Shown piece after piece: positions 26,597 through 35,616 of a stretch of DNA of 50,065 nt. Position 1 is the stretch's first letter. Every line of letters begins with the position of its first letter. Origin of the DNA: Blastocatellia bacterium AA13 (GTDB lineage: Bacteria; Acidobacteriota; Blastocatellia; UBA7656); contig QHVH01000055.1 of the NCBI GenBank assembly GCA_003222245.1, forward strand, positions 1-50,065. The letters are read 5' to 3'. The notes beneath the pieces are model-generated. The model was not told the DNA's origin, did no database searches, and worked only from the letters and a program-made list of their open reading frames with translations. The position numbers and the translations under genes were made by a program.

Positions 26597-26625
26597 TTGA
26601 CTCGGTAGGCGCCATTACATATAAT
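26597..26625 (+). promoter_or_regulatory. Near-consensus sigma-70-type promoter
   Basis: TTGACT (26597-26602) and TATAAT (26620-26625) are separated by exactly 17 bases. The predicted start is near 26632, giving a leader of about 40 bases with a good AAGGAGAG ribosome site (26659-26666) before the ATG at 26672. It is the best vegetative promoter match I found, and it drives the small Cys-rich protein and the TonB-C-like protein. Confidence 0.75.
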
Positions 26626-26671
26626 CCGGCCCCTGCAACCCGGACAAAACGATTTTTCCAAGGAGAGAGTG

Positions 26672-27010
26672 ATGCGACGACTGAAGGTACTTTTTGTAGC
26701 CTTGGGTGTGATGTGTTTATTGATACTCTGTAACAACCGGACTCCTGAGTGGCAGGCCACTGCCGCATCGACGATGTCTGATGAGGACTCCCCTCCGTGT
26801 CAGTCGATTGGCGGTAATAGTACGACCAGCGGCAACTGTACGATCACAAGCTACATGCTGACGTGTGATGGACCTGCGGGCGGGCCGCTCGGCGGTCAGT
26901 TATATGCGTGCTCATCGACGGGCTGTGAGTTACCCGGAGGCGGGTTCTCAATCTCCGTCATCTGTCACGTGATTGACCCGGGTGTTTTCGTCAGTCCAAT
27001 TTTGACTTAG
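26672..27010 (+). CDS. Small secreted cysteine-rich protein, family unknown
   Basis: 112 residues from the ATG at 26672; a GTG one codon earlier is possible, but AAGGAGAG fits the ATG. The start MRRLKVLFVALGVMCLLILC is a signal sequence, followed by a polar Thr/Ser/Gly/Pro-rich mature part with six cysteines (CQS, NCT, TCD, ACS, GCE, ICH). Six cysteines in ~80 residues suggest a disulfide-stabilised exported peptide; a Cys near residue 20 could also be a lipobox, though the context (LLILCNN) is poor. I do not recognise the family. It is expressed from a strong promoter and is 29 bases ahead of a TonB-C-like protein. Confidence 0.6.
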   Translation: MRRLKVLFVALGVMCLLILCNNRTPEWQATAASTMSDEDSPPCQSIGGNSTTSGNCTITSYMLTCDGPAGGPLGGQLYACSSTGCELPGGGFSISVICHVIDPGVFVSPILT

Positions 27011-27039
27011 GGCTGCTCACGAAGCGGAGGGAATAAACG

Positions 27040-27894
27040 ATGAAGAACCGAAGATCCATCAGACTGCTTTCCCAAACTTTTTTTAGAGGAAGCATGGCGC
27101 TCGTAGCGGCGTTATCCATAACGCCTTTTTCAGCAGCGCAGCAAGGCGCCGGACGCCTGCTTCAGAAGAGCGCGGATTCCACGGCGATTACTGCATCGAG
27201 TAAGCAATCAAACGAAAGCATCTTGATCCGACTGGATGGGTTGACTGCCGGGGATTTCGTGAATGTAAGGCCAGGCGGAAAAAGATTGATGGCTTCCGCC
27301 GGCGCTCTCAGCAAAGAGGTGCGACTATACGGGAACACCGGCTCCGAGTGGATAGGTCCTGGGAAAGCCATAGACGACTCCGCACTGAAGGTAAATTCCG
27401 CCGGTCTCAGCTTTCGGCGAACCGTAGCGGATAACGAAAACGTCTTTGTCGATATCGAGGCGCCTTCAGGTTCGAGAATTCGCATTATTGCCGACGGGAA
27501 GACAATCTTGAGAGCTGCTCTGCGCAGTCCTGTAGCGTATTACAACTCTGAATGGTTCGAAGGTTCGGCCACGCTTTCAGGGACAATCTCCCGAGCGGGA
27601 ATTGCGCTGGCTGGACATGGTAAGAGCCTACGCCATATTAGAGACGGCGACTTTCGAGGAGTCTCCTTTTCCGAGTTGCAATTGTTGAAGAAGAAATCTC
27701 CTCGTGGGCTGCCCGGCCAGACCATAATGGCGGCCCTGCAAGTAGACGAGACAGGACATGTCGTTGACGTGCTCCCGGTAACGGATCTAACTCCTGAAGC
27801 TGAGCATGCGTTTCGCGCATGGCAGTTCGCTCCGTACCTGGTGGACGGCCATCCAGCCTCATTCACCACTGTCGTAAAATTCGTATTTCGATAG
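27040..27894 (+). CDS. Exported protein with TonB-C-like C-terminal domain
   Basis: 284 residues with a signal sequence (SMALVAALSITPFSAAQQ). The middle (residues ~45-200) is strand-rich with no family I recognise. The C-terminus (~225-284: QTIMAALQVDETGHVVDVLP, then PEAEHAFRAWQFAPYLVDGH and FTTVVKFVF) has the form of the TonB C-terminal/energy-transducer domain. No TonB membrane anchor or Pro-rich spacer is present, so it is not a classical TonB and may act as a periplasmic adaptor. A GGAGGG site precedes the ATG. It is probably in one operon with the Cys-rich protein. Confidence 0.65.
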   Translation: MKNRRSIRLLSQTFFRGSMALVAALSITPFSAAQQGAGRLLQKSADSTAITASSKQSNESILIRLDGLTAGDFVNVRPGGKRLMASAGALSKEVRLYGNTGSEWIGPGKAIDDSALKVNSAGLSFRRTVADNENVFVDIEAPSGSRIRIIADGKTILRAALRSPVAYYNSEWFEGSATLSGTISRAGIALAGHGKSLRHIRDGDFRGVSFSELQLLKKKSPRGLPGQTIMAALQVDETGHVVDVLPVTDLTPEAEHAFRAWQFAPYLVDGHPASFTTVVKFVFR

Positions 27895-28078
27895 CAGCCT
27901 TATGGTTCAGCCGGGCGTTTGTCTTACGGTATGGCGGTATGGTCATTTGATCGACGAAGCTCGTCGTGATTATTTATCTGTTCAACGCGAACACTACTAC
28001 CACCCTCAGGGCTGCACCTAATCATGGCGGTTAGGCTCGCTGAGGCAGTCGCTTATATAATGCGAGCGAGGTGATGAC

Positions 28079-28314
28079 ATGAGCGAGAGCCTGATTCAAT
28101 CCAATCCGGCGGTCATGATGGGCAAACCCGTTGTAGTCGGCACACGAATCACAGTGGACTCATTCTGGAAAAGTTAGCTGCCGGGGAGACAATTGACGAG
28201 ATACTTGATGCTCATCCCAGGCTCACGAGGGATGGTGTTCTAGCTGCTTTGGATTTTGCCGCCAGGGCATTGCGCTCGGACGTCATCTATCCATTGCCGC
28301 AAAAAGTTGCATGA
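28079..28314 (+). pseudogene. DUF433 antitoxin-like gene with one-base frameshift
   Basis: The ATG at 28079 gives SLIQSNPAVMMGKPVVVGTR then ITVD. This is the start of DUF433 proteins (GKPVxxGTRIxV). After 28159 one base is missing (GACTC where GACCTC is expected). With the base restored the frame continues LILEKLAAGETIDEILDAHP, then RLTRDGVLAALDFAARALRS, to TGA at 28312-28314. DUF433 proteins are small winged-helix antitoxins normally paired with a DUF5615 PIN-like toxin, whose tail follows directly. A TATAAT lies at 28056-28061 with only a weak -35. Confidence 0.75.
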
Positions 28315-28420
28315 ACCTACTGACCTGATTGCCGCTGCCGTGCGCGATCACTCTGATGAATTGCGCGATGCGTTCAGCGTGCTTTCGCCCGGAATGATTC
28401 GGATAAGAAGCCGGCCGTGA
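28313..28420 (+). pseudogene. C-terminal tail of a DUF5615 PIN-like toxin
   Basis: From 28313 an open frame without a start reads EPTDLIAAAVRDHSDELRDA, then FSVLSPGMIRIRSRP, to a TGA at 28418. This resembles the C-terminus of DUF5615 toxins (a helix, then PGxIRIRxRP). The N-terminal PIN core with its acidic residues is absent, so a deletion joined the end of the antitoxin gene to the end of the toxin gene. The module is dead twice over: shifted antitoxin and missing toxin body. Confidence 0.5.
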
Positions 28421-28437
28421 ACGCGGATCGCCGGCTT
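28408..28437. repeat. 8-bp inverted repeat after the toxin remnant
   Basis: AAGCCGGC (28408-28415) and GCCGGCTT (28430-28437) form a perfect 8-bp stem with a 14-nt loop. No T run follows, so it is a weak terminator at best. Confidence 0.35.
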
Positions 28438-28608
28438 AACTCTGCGCACACCATGTAGACCTTCTCTCGGACTGATCCCGGCCGCACCCTTTGCTCGACG
28501 TTGATGGCGGGAGTCTGACCGTTTAACAGGCTGACGGTTGAAGGCTTGATCATCCTGTTATTCCATCTGTATGCTCAGAAAACGTAATAATCATCGAGAG
28601 GAATTACA

Positions 28609-30678
28609 TTGACGAGAAGCGTTGTTCATGCCGCCTGTCCTCACGATTGCCCGGACACCTGTGCAATGTTGATTGAGGTTGAAGACGGCCGCGCCGTCAA
28701 AGTCGCCGGCGATCCTGATCATCCTCCTACAGGCGGTTTCCTCTGTACAAAAGTGAGTCGCTATCTCGAACGTGTTTACAGCCCGGACAGGCTTTTGTAT
28801 CCCATGCGCCGAGTCGGCAAAAAAGGCGAAGGCCGATTCGAGCGAATTACATGGGACGAGGCGCTCGACGAAGTAACCACAAAATTCCGCGATATCGCGG
28901 ATTCCCCGGAAGGTCCCCAGAGCATCTTGCCTTACAGTTACGGCGGAACGATGGGCGTCGTGAATGGATCGAGCATGGACCGGCGATTCTTTCACCGTCT
29001 CGGCGCAAGCCTTCTGGCGCGAACCATCTGCGCCACCGCGGGAGCCGAAGCGTTGAGCTACACGTTGGGCGGTAAGATCGGCACGGACGCCGAGAATTTT
29101 CACGATGCTCGATTGATTGTCCTGTGGGGCACGAACACTCTTGCCTGCAATATCCATCTCTGGCCTGAAATAAAATCCGCGTTGAGCAAGGGCGCGCGGT
29201 TGATCGGAATCGATCCTTATCGCAATCGCACGCTCGATCACTGCCATCAGTTTATTCAATTGAAACCAGGCACGGACGCTGCTTTCGCGCTCGCGGTTAT
29301 CAACGTGATCGTCGGCGAAGGACTCTGCGATAAGGACTATATTGAGAAGTACACTTTGGGCTTCGAGCGTTTGAGTGATCGGGCGGCCGAGTATCCGCCG
29401 TCGCGAGCCGCCGCCATCTGCGGCCTGGATGAGAGCGAGATCATAGGATTCGCGCGAGAGTATGCGACGACTCGGCCGGCGGTCATACGAATTAATTATG
29501 GATTGCAGCGCCACGCGGGCGGAGGGATGGCAGTCAGGGCCATTAGTTGTCTCCCGGCGCTTACGGGTTCGTGGCGAGACGCCGCGGGCGGACTGCTGTT
29601 ATCGAGCAGCGGAATGTTCGGGTTGAATGATGCCGCTCTGGAGCGCACGGACCTGATGAGCGGAACGCCCCGAACGATAAACATGAGCAGGCTCGGAGAG
29701 GCGCTCCTCGAAGCGGAGCCCCCGGTTCGTGCTCTCTACGTCTACAACTCCAATCCCGCCGCGGTCGCTCCCGATCAATCCAAGGTGCTCGAAGGTCTCA
29801 GGCGCGAAGATCTGTTCACCGTGGTGCACGAGCAGTTCCAGACGGACACGGCTGACTACGCGGACATTTTGCTGCCGGCCACTACTCAGTTGGAACATCG
29901 CGATTTGGTTAAGCCTTATGGCCATTACTATCTTGTTTACAACGAGCCGGCCATCGCGCCGCTTGGCGAAGCGAAACCGAACTGGGAGGTCTTTCAACTG
30001 CTCGCCAAGAAAATGGGGTTCGAAGAAGCTTGCTTCGACGATACGGATGAGGATCTTATACGCCAGGCCATTTCGTCGAACAGCCCGGTGCTCCGAAACA
30101 TCACGATCGAGCGCTTGAAAAAAGACGGCTGGGCCCGAATCAACGTCGCCGATCAGTACGCGCCCTTTGCGGAAGGCGGGTTCAGGACGCCCTCAGGAAA
30201 ATGTGAGTTCTACTCAGAAAAGATGACGCGCGTTGGTCTCGACCCGCTGCCGGACTATGTGCCTCCTCGCGAATCACCTGAAAGCGCGCCGGAGTTGGCG
30301 GCTCGATTTCCAATTCAGCTCATAAGCGCGAAGATAGGGACTTTCCTGAACTCGTCGTTTTCACACCTGCCGTCCTTCTTGAGATCCGAAAGGCATCCTA
30401 CGATCGAGCTGAATCGCTCGGATGCCGACGCAAGAGGTATTTCGGAAGGCGATAGCGTCAAGGTGTGGAACAAGCGAGGCGATTGTAGGCTGGTCGCGCG
30501 AATTTCGGATCGAGTGCGGCCGGGAGTGGCGTTCGCTCCTTCGACGTGGTGGAACAAACTCAGTCCCGGTGGATCGAACGTCAACGCAACGTCTTCGCAG
30601 GAACTCACCGATATCGGAGGGGGCGCGACGTTCTACGACAACCTGGTTCAGGTCGAAAGGCACACCGGCGAGAACTGA
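28609..30678 (+). CDS. Molybdopterin (DMSO reductase-family) oxidoreductase
   Basis: 689 residues from a TTG start at 28609, chosen because GAGAGGAA precedes it and the family start follows at once. The [4Fe-4S] motif is Cys10-x3-Cys14-x3-Cys18-x27-Cys46. The molybdopterin domain (YSYGGTMGVVNGSSMDRRFF, LIVLWGTNTLACNIHLWPEI, LIGIDPYRNRTLDHCHQFIQ) and the C-terminal dinucleotide-binding domain (HPTIELNRSDADARGISEGD, FAPSTWWNK) are complete. A Cys in RTICATAGAEALSY lies where the Mo ligand is expected, which is tentative. There is no Tat signal, so it is probably cytoplasmic. The electron donor, partner subunit and substrate are unknown; no ferredoxin or membrane subunit gene is adjacent. Confidence 0.9.
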   Translation: MTRSVVHAACPHDCPDTCAMLIEVEDGRAVKVAGDPDHPPTGGFLCTKVSRYLERVYSPDRLLYPMRRVGKKGEGRFERITWDEALDEVTTKFRDIADSPEGPQSILPYSYGGTMGVVNGSSMDRRFFHRLGASLLARTICATAGAEALSYTLGGKIGTDAENFHDARLIVLWGTNTLACNIHLWPEIKSALSKGARLIGIDPYRNRTLDHCHQFIQLKPGTDAAFALAVINVIVGEGLCDKDYIEKYTLGFERLSDRAAEYPPSRAAAICGLDESEIIGFAREYATTRPAVIRINYGLQRHAGGGMAVRAISCLPALTGSWRDAAGGLLLSSSGMFGLNDAALERTDLMSGTPRTINMSRLGEALLEAEPPVRALYVYNSNPAAVAPDQSKVLEGLRREDLFTVVHEQFQTDTADYADILLPATTQLEHRDLVKPYGHYYLVYNEPAIAPLGEAKPNWEVFQLLAKKMGFEEACFDDTDEDLIRQAISSNSPVLRNITIERLKKDGWARINVADQYAPFAEGGFRTPSGKCEFYSEKMTRVGLDPLPDYVPPRESPESAPELAARFPIQLISAKIGTFLNSSFSHLPSFLRSERHPTIELNRSDADARGISEGDSVKVWNKRGDCRLVARISDRVRPGVAFAPSTWWNKLSPGGSNVNATSSQELTDIGGGATFYDNLVQVERHTGEN

Positions 30679-30702
30679 AATACTCCTCGGGAATCAGTAT
30701 TC

Positions 30703-32889
30703 ATGCGCACAAGCACCCCCGCCTCACGCCCCGCCGGATCGATCATTGCGTTATTCCTCATCGCTGCGGTGCTGCTATTGCCTTCAGCGGGCTTTGGGCA
30801 GTCGAAACCCGTCACGTCGTCGAGACCCAAGCCCCACCTTAAACGGGATCACACCCAGAGAGTTCTATACCCTAAGCTTGTCCAGTTCGAGGACGAACGC
30901 ATAGTTACGACCGAGCTCACCGGCATGCTTGCGCTTCCTCACGGAGGCGTTGTCAAACACGCGATCATCGCGCTCGGCCGCATAGGAAGCCCGATCGCCG
31001 TCAGCCCTCTCGTCGAGCTGCTTAAAACGAGCCGCGTCGCCGAGATCAGATCGCTTGCCGCATTCTCGCTGGGCGAGATCGAAAGCGACGGCGCGGTCGC
31101 GCCCTTGCTCAGCCGCATCGAAGATCCCAACGAGCAGACCGAGATAAAGGCTCGCGCGGCCGAAGCGCTCGGAAAGATCGGCTCGAACAAGCAGTCGATG
31201 GAGACGCTCGGCAAGTACGGGCTCGACGTGATTGCTCAATCGCTGACAAAGCTGCTGCCGGAGATATCATCGACTCCATCGCAGGATGCGAGGCTCGTCG
31301 CCGGGCTCACTCTGACCGCGCTGCTGCGGCTCAAGCAGCAATCTTCCATTCCCGCGGTAATCAAACAACTCGACTCGCCTGACCCGGACATACGCTGGCA
31401 GGCGGCTAATGCGCTTGCTCGAATACGCGACGGAATTTCTTCGGCGAGCCCGCGATTGATAAGCCTTCTATCGGATAAAGACTCGCTGGTCCGAGCGACA
31501 GCAGCCCGGGCGCTAGGTGTGATCAAAGACAAGAATGCCGTCGATCGCCTGAAGACAGCGCTCGCCGATTCAGATGAGCGAGTGTCCGCAAACGCAATCG
31601 CGGCGCTCGGCGCGATCGGAGATGATCGGAGCGCTGAAGCGCTTACGCTCCTGGGCGGCAGACTGCTGGATCAGTACAAATCGTTCGATCGGGGCAGAGA
31701 AGGGGTTCCGCCTCAACAGAACCTGCTCCTGCTGATTGCAACAGCGCTCGGCGGCATAAAAAATCCGGTTGCTCTCTCTTTCTTGAAATCGTTGCGATCG
31801 GTTGACGGGAAGACCAGCTTGAACGCTGAGGTCGAAATCGCCATTGCCAGATTCGGGGATGCTGCGTTCTTTGATTTGTCCAGCGGGCCGCTTTTCTCAA
31901 AAGGCGGCGACTGGCGCGCGATGAGCGCGTTTGCGCGAGGCTTGGGGCAATTGAAGACGGAGCGAGCGAAGGCCGTCGTGAAAGATCTTTTCGAAGGAAA
32001 CACATACGGCAAACCCGAACATCGAGCCGTATCGGATATTCTGCAGGCGATGGCCGACTGCGGAGTCGCCGGCCTGCGCGAAATAGCCATAGAACAATTG
32101 AAATCGGAAGATGTTTCCATTCGAGCCGCGGCCGCAATGGTACTTGGCGGTCTTGGAGACGCAAGAGAGATAGTCACGAAGGCCCTGGAAGAGGCTTATA
32201 AAGCAGCCCGTTCGGATAAGGAGAACGATGCTCGCATAGCCATTCTCGATGCGGCCGACAAGCTAAAGCACCCGCTGAGTATGCAGGTTCTTTCGGGCAC
32301 GACACGCGATAACGACTATGTAGTTCGACAACGCGCATTCGAGCTGTTGAAGAAGAATGCGGGCGACTCGAGCCTTGCGGCCGTTCCGGTCGGAAAAGTC
32401 GATACGGGACACGATCGGAACTACTGGAAGCGAATGGCCGGACTTATGGTCGCGCAGAAAAACCCGATTGCCATAATTCACACCAAGAAGGGCGACATCA
32501 GAATCGAGTTGTTCGCGGAGGATGCGCCTATGACGGTTGATAACTTCATTCAGTTATCGCGAAAGGGCTTTTACAACGGGCTCTCATTTATGCGCGTCGT
32601 GCCCAACTTTGTAATTCAAGGCGGTGACCCGCGCAATGACGGCAACGGCGGCCCCGGTTATCAGATCAGGTGCGAAATCAACCTTCATCAATACGGAACC
32701 GGCGCGGTAGGGATGGCTCTTTCGGGGAAAGATACAGGCGGAAGCCAGTTCTTTATCACTCACTCGCCTCAACCACATCTGGACGGCGGCTATACAGTTT
32801 TTGGACAGGTCATAAACGGAATGGAGATCGTCAACAGAATTGCTCGAGGCGATCGCATCGAACAGGTCGAGATCGTCGACCCCCTGTGA
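30703..32889 (+). CDS. Exported HEAT-repeat protein fused to a cyclophilin peptidyl-prolyl isomerase
   Basis: 728 residues. A signal sequence ([20 protein letters not shown]) is followed from ~70 to ~540 by HEAT/PBS-lyase-type repeats ([93 protein letters not shown]). The last ~155 residues are a cyclophilin: [40 protein letters not shown] with the catalytic FxxxxxxFxxQGGD residues, then [20 protein letters not shown] and [12 protein letters not shown]. It probably acts on periplasmic or outer-membrane proteins, with the solenoid as the binding platform. It is 24 bases after the molybdoenzyme gene. Confidence 0.9.
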   Translation: MRTSTPASRPAGSIIALFLIAAVLLLPSAGFGQSKPVTSSRPKPHLKRDHTQRVLYPKLVQFEDERIVTTELTGMLALPHGGVVKHAIIALGRIGSPIAVSPLVELLKTSRVAEIRSLAAFSLGEIESDGAVAPLLSRIEDPNEQTEIKARAAEALGKIGSNKQSMETLGKYGLDVIAQSLTKLLPEISSTPSQDARLVAGLTLTALLRLKQQSSIPAVIKQLDSPDPDIRWQAANALARIRDGISSASPRLISLLSDKDSLVRATAARALGVIKDKNAVDRLKTALADSDERVSANAIAALGAIGDDRSAEALTLLGGRLLDQYKSFDRGREGVPPQQNLLLLIATALGGIKNPVALSFLKSLRSVDGKTSLNAEVEIAIARFGDAAFFDLSSGPLFSKGGDWRAMSAFARGLGQLKTERAKAVVKDLFEGNTYGKPEHRAVSDILQAMADCGVAGLREIAIEQLKSEDVSIRAAAAMVLGGLGDAREIVTKALEEAYKAARSDKENDARIAILDAADKLKHPLSMQVLSGTTRDNDYVVRQRAFELLKKNAGDSSLAAVPVGKVDTGHDRNYWKRMAGLMVAQKNPIAIIHTKKGDIRIELFAEDAPMTVDNFIQLSRKGFYNGLSFMRVVPNFVIQGGDPRNDGNGGPGYQIRCEINLHQYGTGAVGMALSGKDTGGSQFFITHSPQPHLDGGYTVFGQVINGMEIVNRIARGDRIEQVEIVDPL

Positions 32890-32920
32890 TTGCCCGATGT
32901 GATTGCCCGATGTGATTGAT
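32886..32920. repeat. 13-bp tandem repeat over the stop codon
   Basis: GTGATTGCCCGAT occurs at 32886-32898 and 32899-32911, and a partial third copy (GTGATTGAT) runs to 32920. The TGA stop of the HEAT-cyclophilin gene (32887-32889) lies in the first copy. It looks like slippage in the gap between convergent genes. Confidence 0.9.
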
Positions 32921-32986
32921 TTGAAGCTTGAGCGGCTCGTCGCGTCTAGCGGCTCTACGCGCGCAAAGAGGCAGATCAATCGGCAT

Positions 32987-34501
32987 TCAATTCAGTTTTT
33001 CCACGAGAAGCACTCTAACTCCGCCGCGCCATCGTTCATTTATTCCAATTTTGTAGACGGGAACGGCGGATCGAATCGATTCGGCGATTAGCTTTATCGA
33101 TTGGTGAAACCGAAATAAAGGCGCGACCAGATAAAGGAGCGGAGGCTCGTTCGATAATTTCAGACCCGGGAAATAGCCTCTACGCTCGAAGTCGCCTCGC
33201 TGCCGATGCCACTCCACGCGCTGCCAGTAGTCCAATCCTTGAAACGGAAACTCCGGATCCTCCGCGACCTTCAATTCAATTACGACCAGTCTGCCGCTTC
33301 GAGTGACGGCAAGCAGATCGATGTAGGTTCGTTGTTCTCCTCGGTAGGTCGGAACCTGGGAATACACGAACCGGCTATCGAGAGACGGATCGAGCGCGCT
33401 TATGTCGTCGCGCAGTATCGACTCCAACCACCGCTCCGGCTGCAGCCGGTAATACAGAGAGCCGCGGTCTACCGGATCCGATATCCGATGCTTGATGATG
33501 GTCTGCACCAGATCTCCGATCGCGAGATGATCGAGCTCCGCGGACTGAGACTTTTCATCACCCACTCCAAGCTCGACCCTGCGTGATCGGATATTGATGC
33601 ACGCGAATTCGAGTCCTCGAATCGCGAAGCTGATTTCGCCGCCGCGGCTTCGCGCGGAAATGTGCTCGGGTGCGATCGACCGAATAGACTCAGCCCACGA
33701 AGCTATCTCCGGCGACACTCGCTTCTCGCCCGGCCAAATCGCACGGGAGGAAGCCGCCTTGAAGTTGTCGGCAAGATCTCCCTGATCGTATGGAGCGACG
33801 GATCGGAGCTCCTCCGTCTCTTCGTCTATCTCGAAGCAGGTGATGGACGCGTCCTTGATCGCGACTGCCGTCAATCGATTCGCGATAGTCGTTCCACGCC
33901 CTATCGGAATAAACACGAAAAGTCGATCTATTCGCGTGCCCCTGGCTTGAAGCGCTTTCGCCCAGCGTATGGCGGAGCCCAGCACCGCATCCACATGAGC
34001 CTGACTTTCCGCCGAACATACAGCGATTCCCGCGCTCAGCCTGTTGTTTAAGCGATCGCGCAGCAGCAGTCTCGTGTGCACACCGGAGAGATTATGCAGG
34101 CTGTCTTGCGACGTAACATTCTGTTCCACCGCAAAGCCGAGAGAGGATTCGATGAGCCGGCCGAGTTTGGAAGCGAATTCGGTGCGGGACTGGGAAAGCT
34201 GAATGAAGCCATCCCGCTTTAATTCCACGATGCATCGTTTGGTTCCCAGTTGTTTCGTGCAGTCGAGGCGTAGAGAGGCGCCGGAGGCGGCCGCGTCGAG
34301 AACGCGCCACGATTTCGACCAATCTTCTCCCCAGCACGAGAAAATCAGCTTGCCGTACGAGACTTCCGCCGCGCTATGGGACGGAGCTACGGACGCGATG
34401 AGCCGTTGATCTTCGTACAGATCGAACTCATCTCCCAAAAGAAATACTTCCAATTCATATTTCACGGACGAAATCTCGGCGGGTTTTGAGCTGGAGGTCA
34501 T
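32987..34501 (-). CDS. Protein of unknown function with a PD-(D/E)XK nuclease-like C-terminal domain
   Basis: 504 residues. The first ~330 residues match no family I know; they are a mix of strands and helices with few aromatic motifs. The C-terminal part (from LQPERWLESILRDDISALDP) contains YIDLLAVTRSGRLVVIELKV, with Asp395, Glu409 and Lys411 in the D-x13-E-x-K arrangement of the PD-(D/E)XK nuclease fold, and then a helix FQGLDYWQRVEWHRQ. This resembles NucS-like and DUF91-like endonucleases. Whether it cuts DNA, and in what context (repair, defence), is unknown. It follows rlmN by 32 bases on the same strand and is convergent with the cyclophilin gene. Confidence 0.6.
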   Translation of the reverse strand: MTSSSKPAEISSVKYELEVFLLGDEFDLYEDQRLIASVAPSHSAAEVSYGKLIFSCWGEDWSKSWRVLDAAASGASLRLDCTKQLGTKRCIVELKRDGFIQLSQSRTEFASKLGRLIESSLGFAVEQNVTSQDSLHNLSGVHTRLLLRDRLNNRLSAGIAVCSAESQAHVDAVLGSAIRWAKALQARGTRIDRLFVFIPIGRGTTIANRLTAVAIKDASITCFEIDEETEELRSVAPYDQGDLADNFKAASSRAIWPGEKRVSPEIASWAESIRSIAPEHISARSRGGEISFAIRGLEFACINIRSRRVELGVGDEKSQSAELDHLAIGDLVQTIIKHRISDPVDRGSLYYRLQPERWLESILRDDISALDPSLDSRFVYSQVPTYRGEQRTYIDLLAVTRSGRLVVIELKVAEDPEFPFQGLDYWQRVEWHRQRGDFERRGYFPGLKLSNEPPLLYLVAPLFRFHQSIKLIAESIRSAVPVYKIGINERWRGGVRVLLVEKLN

Positions 34502-34533
34502 TCCTCTTGTGGAGTGAAAAGACGCGATTTATG

Positions 34534-35616
34534 TTATTCAGTCGCGCTGTGCCGGGCTGCCAATTGGCCGCAGGCCGCTGAAATATCCAATCCGCGCGGA
34601 CGGCGTATAAACGACGGCAGCTTTGCATCCGTCAGCACTTTTTGAAATTCCATTATTCTTTGCATCGGCGATGATCGATACGGCAACTCGGGCGCGGCAT
34701 TGTGCGGTATGAGATTTACTTTTGCTTTGACGTTGGAAAGAAGCCGAACGAGAAGCTTCGCGTCTCGGTCGCTGTCATTGACGCCGTCCAGCATAACGTA
34801 TTCGAACGTGAGCCGTTCGCGGGGACCGAGCGGGAATCTCCGGCACGCGGCGATCAAAGAGTCGAGGTTGTACTTTCGATTGATCGGGAAGAGCCTGTCC
34901 CTCACCTCGTCGGTTGCCGCCGTCAGCGAGATGGCAAGGCGCGGCCGCCTGGGTTCCATGGCGAGCGCGTCAATACCCGGAACGATTCCGGCGGTCGAGA
35001 GTGTTATGTAGCGCAGCGCAATCGCGAAGCCGTCCTCATCGGCGAGAATCTGAATCGCTTGCATCACGTTGTCATAGTTGAGAAGCGGCTCTCCCATTCC
35101 CATCATCACTATGTTCGTCCGATGAGGCGTGGGATTGCCGGCGCCGTAAACATCGTTCAAGACGATGATCACCTGCGAGATAATCTCCGCGGCGGTCATG
35201 TTGCGCTTCAGTCCAACAACGCCCGTCATGCAGAAGTCGCAGGCGAGCGGACATCCTACCTGACTCGAGATGCAAATCGTGTCGCGAGTCTCTTCAGGCA
35301 TAAACACGGCTTCTATCTCGCAGCCGTCCGCCAGGCCAAGTAAATATCGGCGCGTGCCGTCGGATGAAATGAATATATTTTCGATTCGAGCGCTGACTAT
35401 CGATGCGCGTTCTTCCAGAATTTTCTTTAGAGTCCTGGGCAATTCGGTCATTGCGTCGAATGACGGCGCCCGATGCTTAAAGAGCCATTGATGTAGCTGG
35501 CGCGCGCGGTAGGGCGCCTCGCCGAGCGCCGCCATCCAATCCTTGAGTTGGGTGGAAGTCATTCCGATGATCTCGGCTCTGTCTACATTAGGCTCGCTCA
35601 CAAGATGATTCTCCAT
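34534..35616 (-). CDS. rlmN: Dual-specificity 23S rRNA/tRNA A2503 (A37) methyltransferase
   Basis: 360 residues from the ATG at 35616; an upstream in-frame ATG at 35730 would add 38 residues without family match. It is a radical-SAM enzyme: the cluster motif is GCPLACDFCMTG (CxxxCxxC), with CISSQVGC before it, GMGEPLLNYDNV, LSTAGIVPGI, ERLTFEYVMLDGVND and the C-terminal catalytic Cys in GLDISAACGQLAA. It methylates C2 of adenosine 2503 in 23S rRNA and A37 in some tRNAs. The N-terminal RNA-binding region (LKDWMAALGEAPYRARQLHQWLF) is present. Confidence 0.95.
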   Translation of the reverse strand: MENHLVSEPNVDRAEIIGMTSTQLKDWMAALGEAPYRARQLHQWLFKHRAPSFDAMTELPRTLKKILEERASIVSARIENIFISSDGTRRYLLGLADGCEIEAVFMPEETRDTICISSQVGCPLACDFCMTGVVGLKRNMTAAEIISQVIIVLNDVYGAGNPTPHRTNIVMMGMGEPLLNYDNVMQAIQILADEDGFAIALRYITLSTAGIVPGIDALAMEPRRPRLAISLTAATDEVRDRLFPINRKYNLDSLIAACRRFPLGPRERLTFEYVMLDGVNDSDRDAKLLVRLLSNVKAKVNLIPHNAAPELPYRSSPMQRIMEFQKVLTDAKLPSFIRRPRGLDISAACGQLAARHSATE

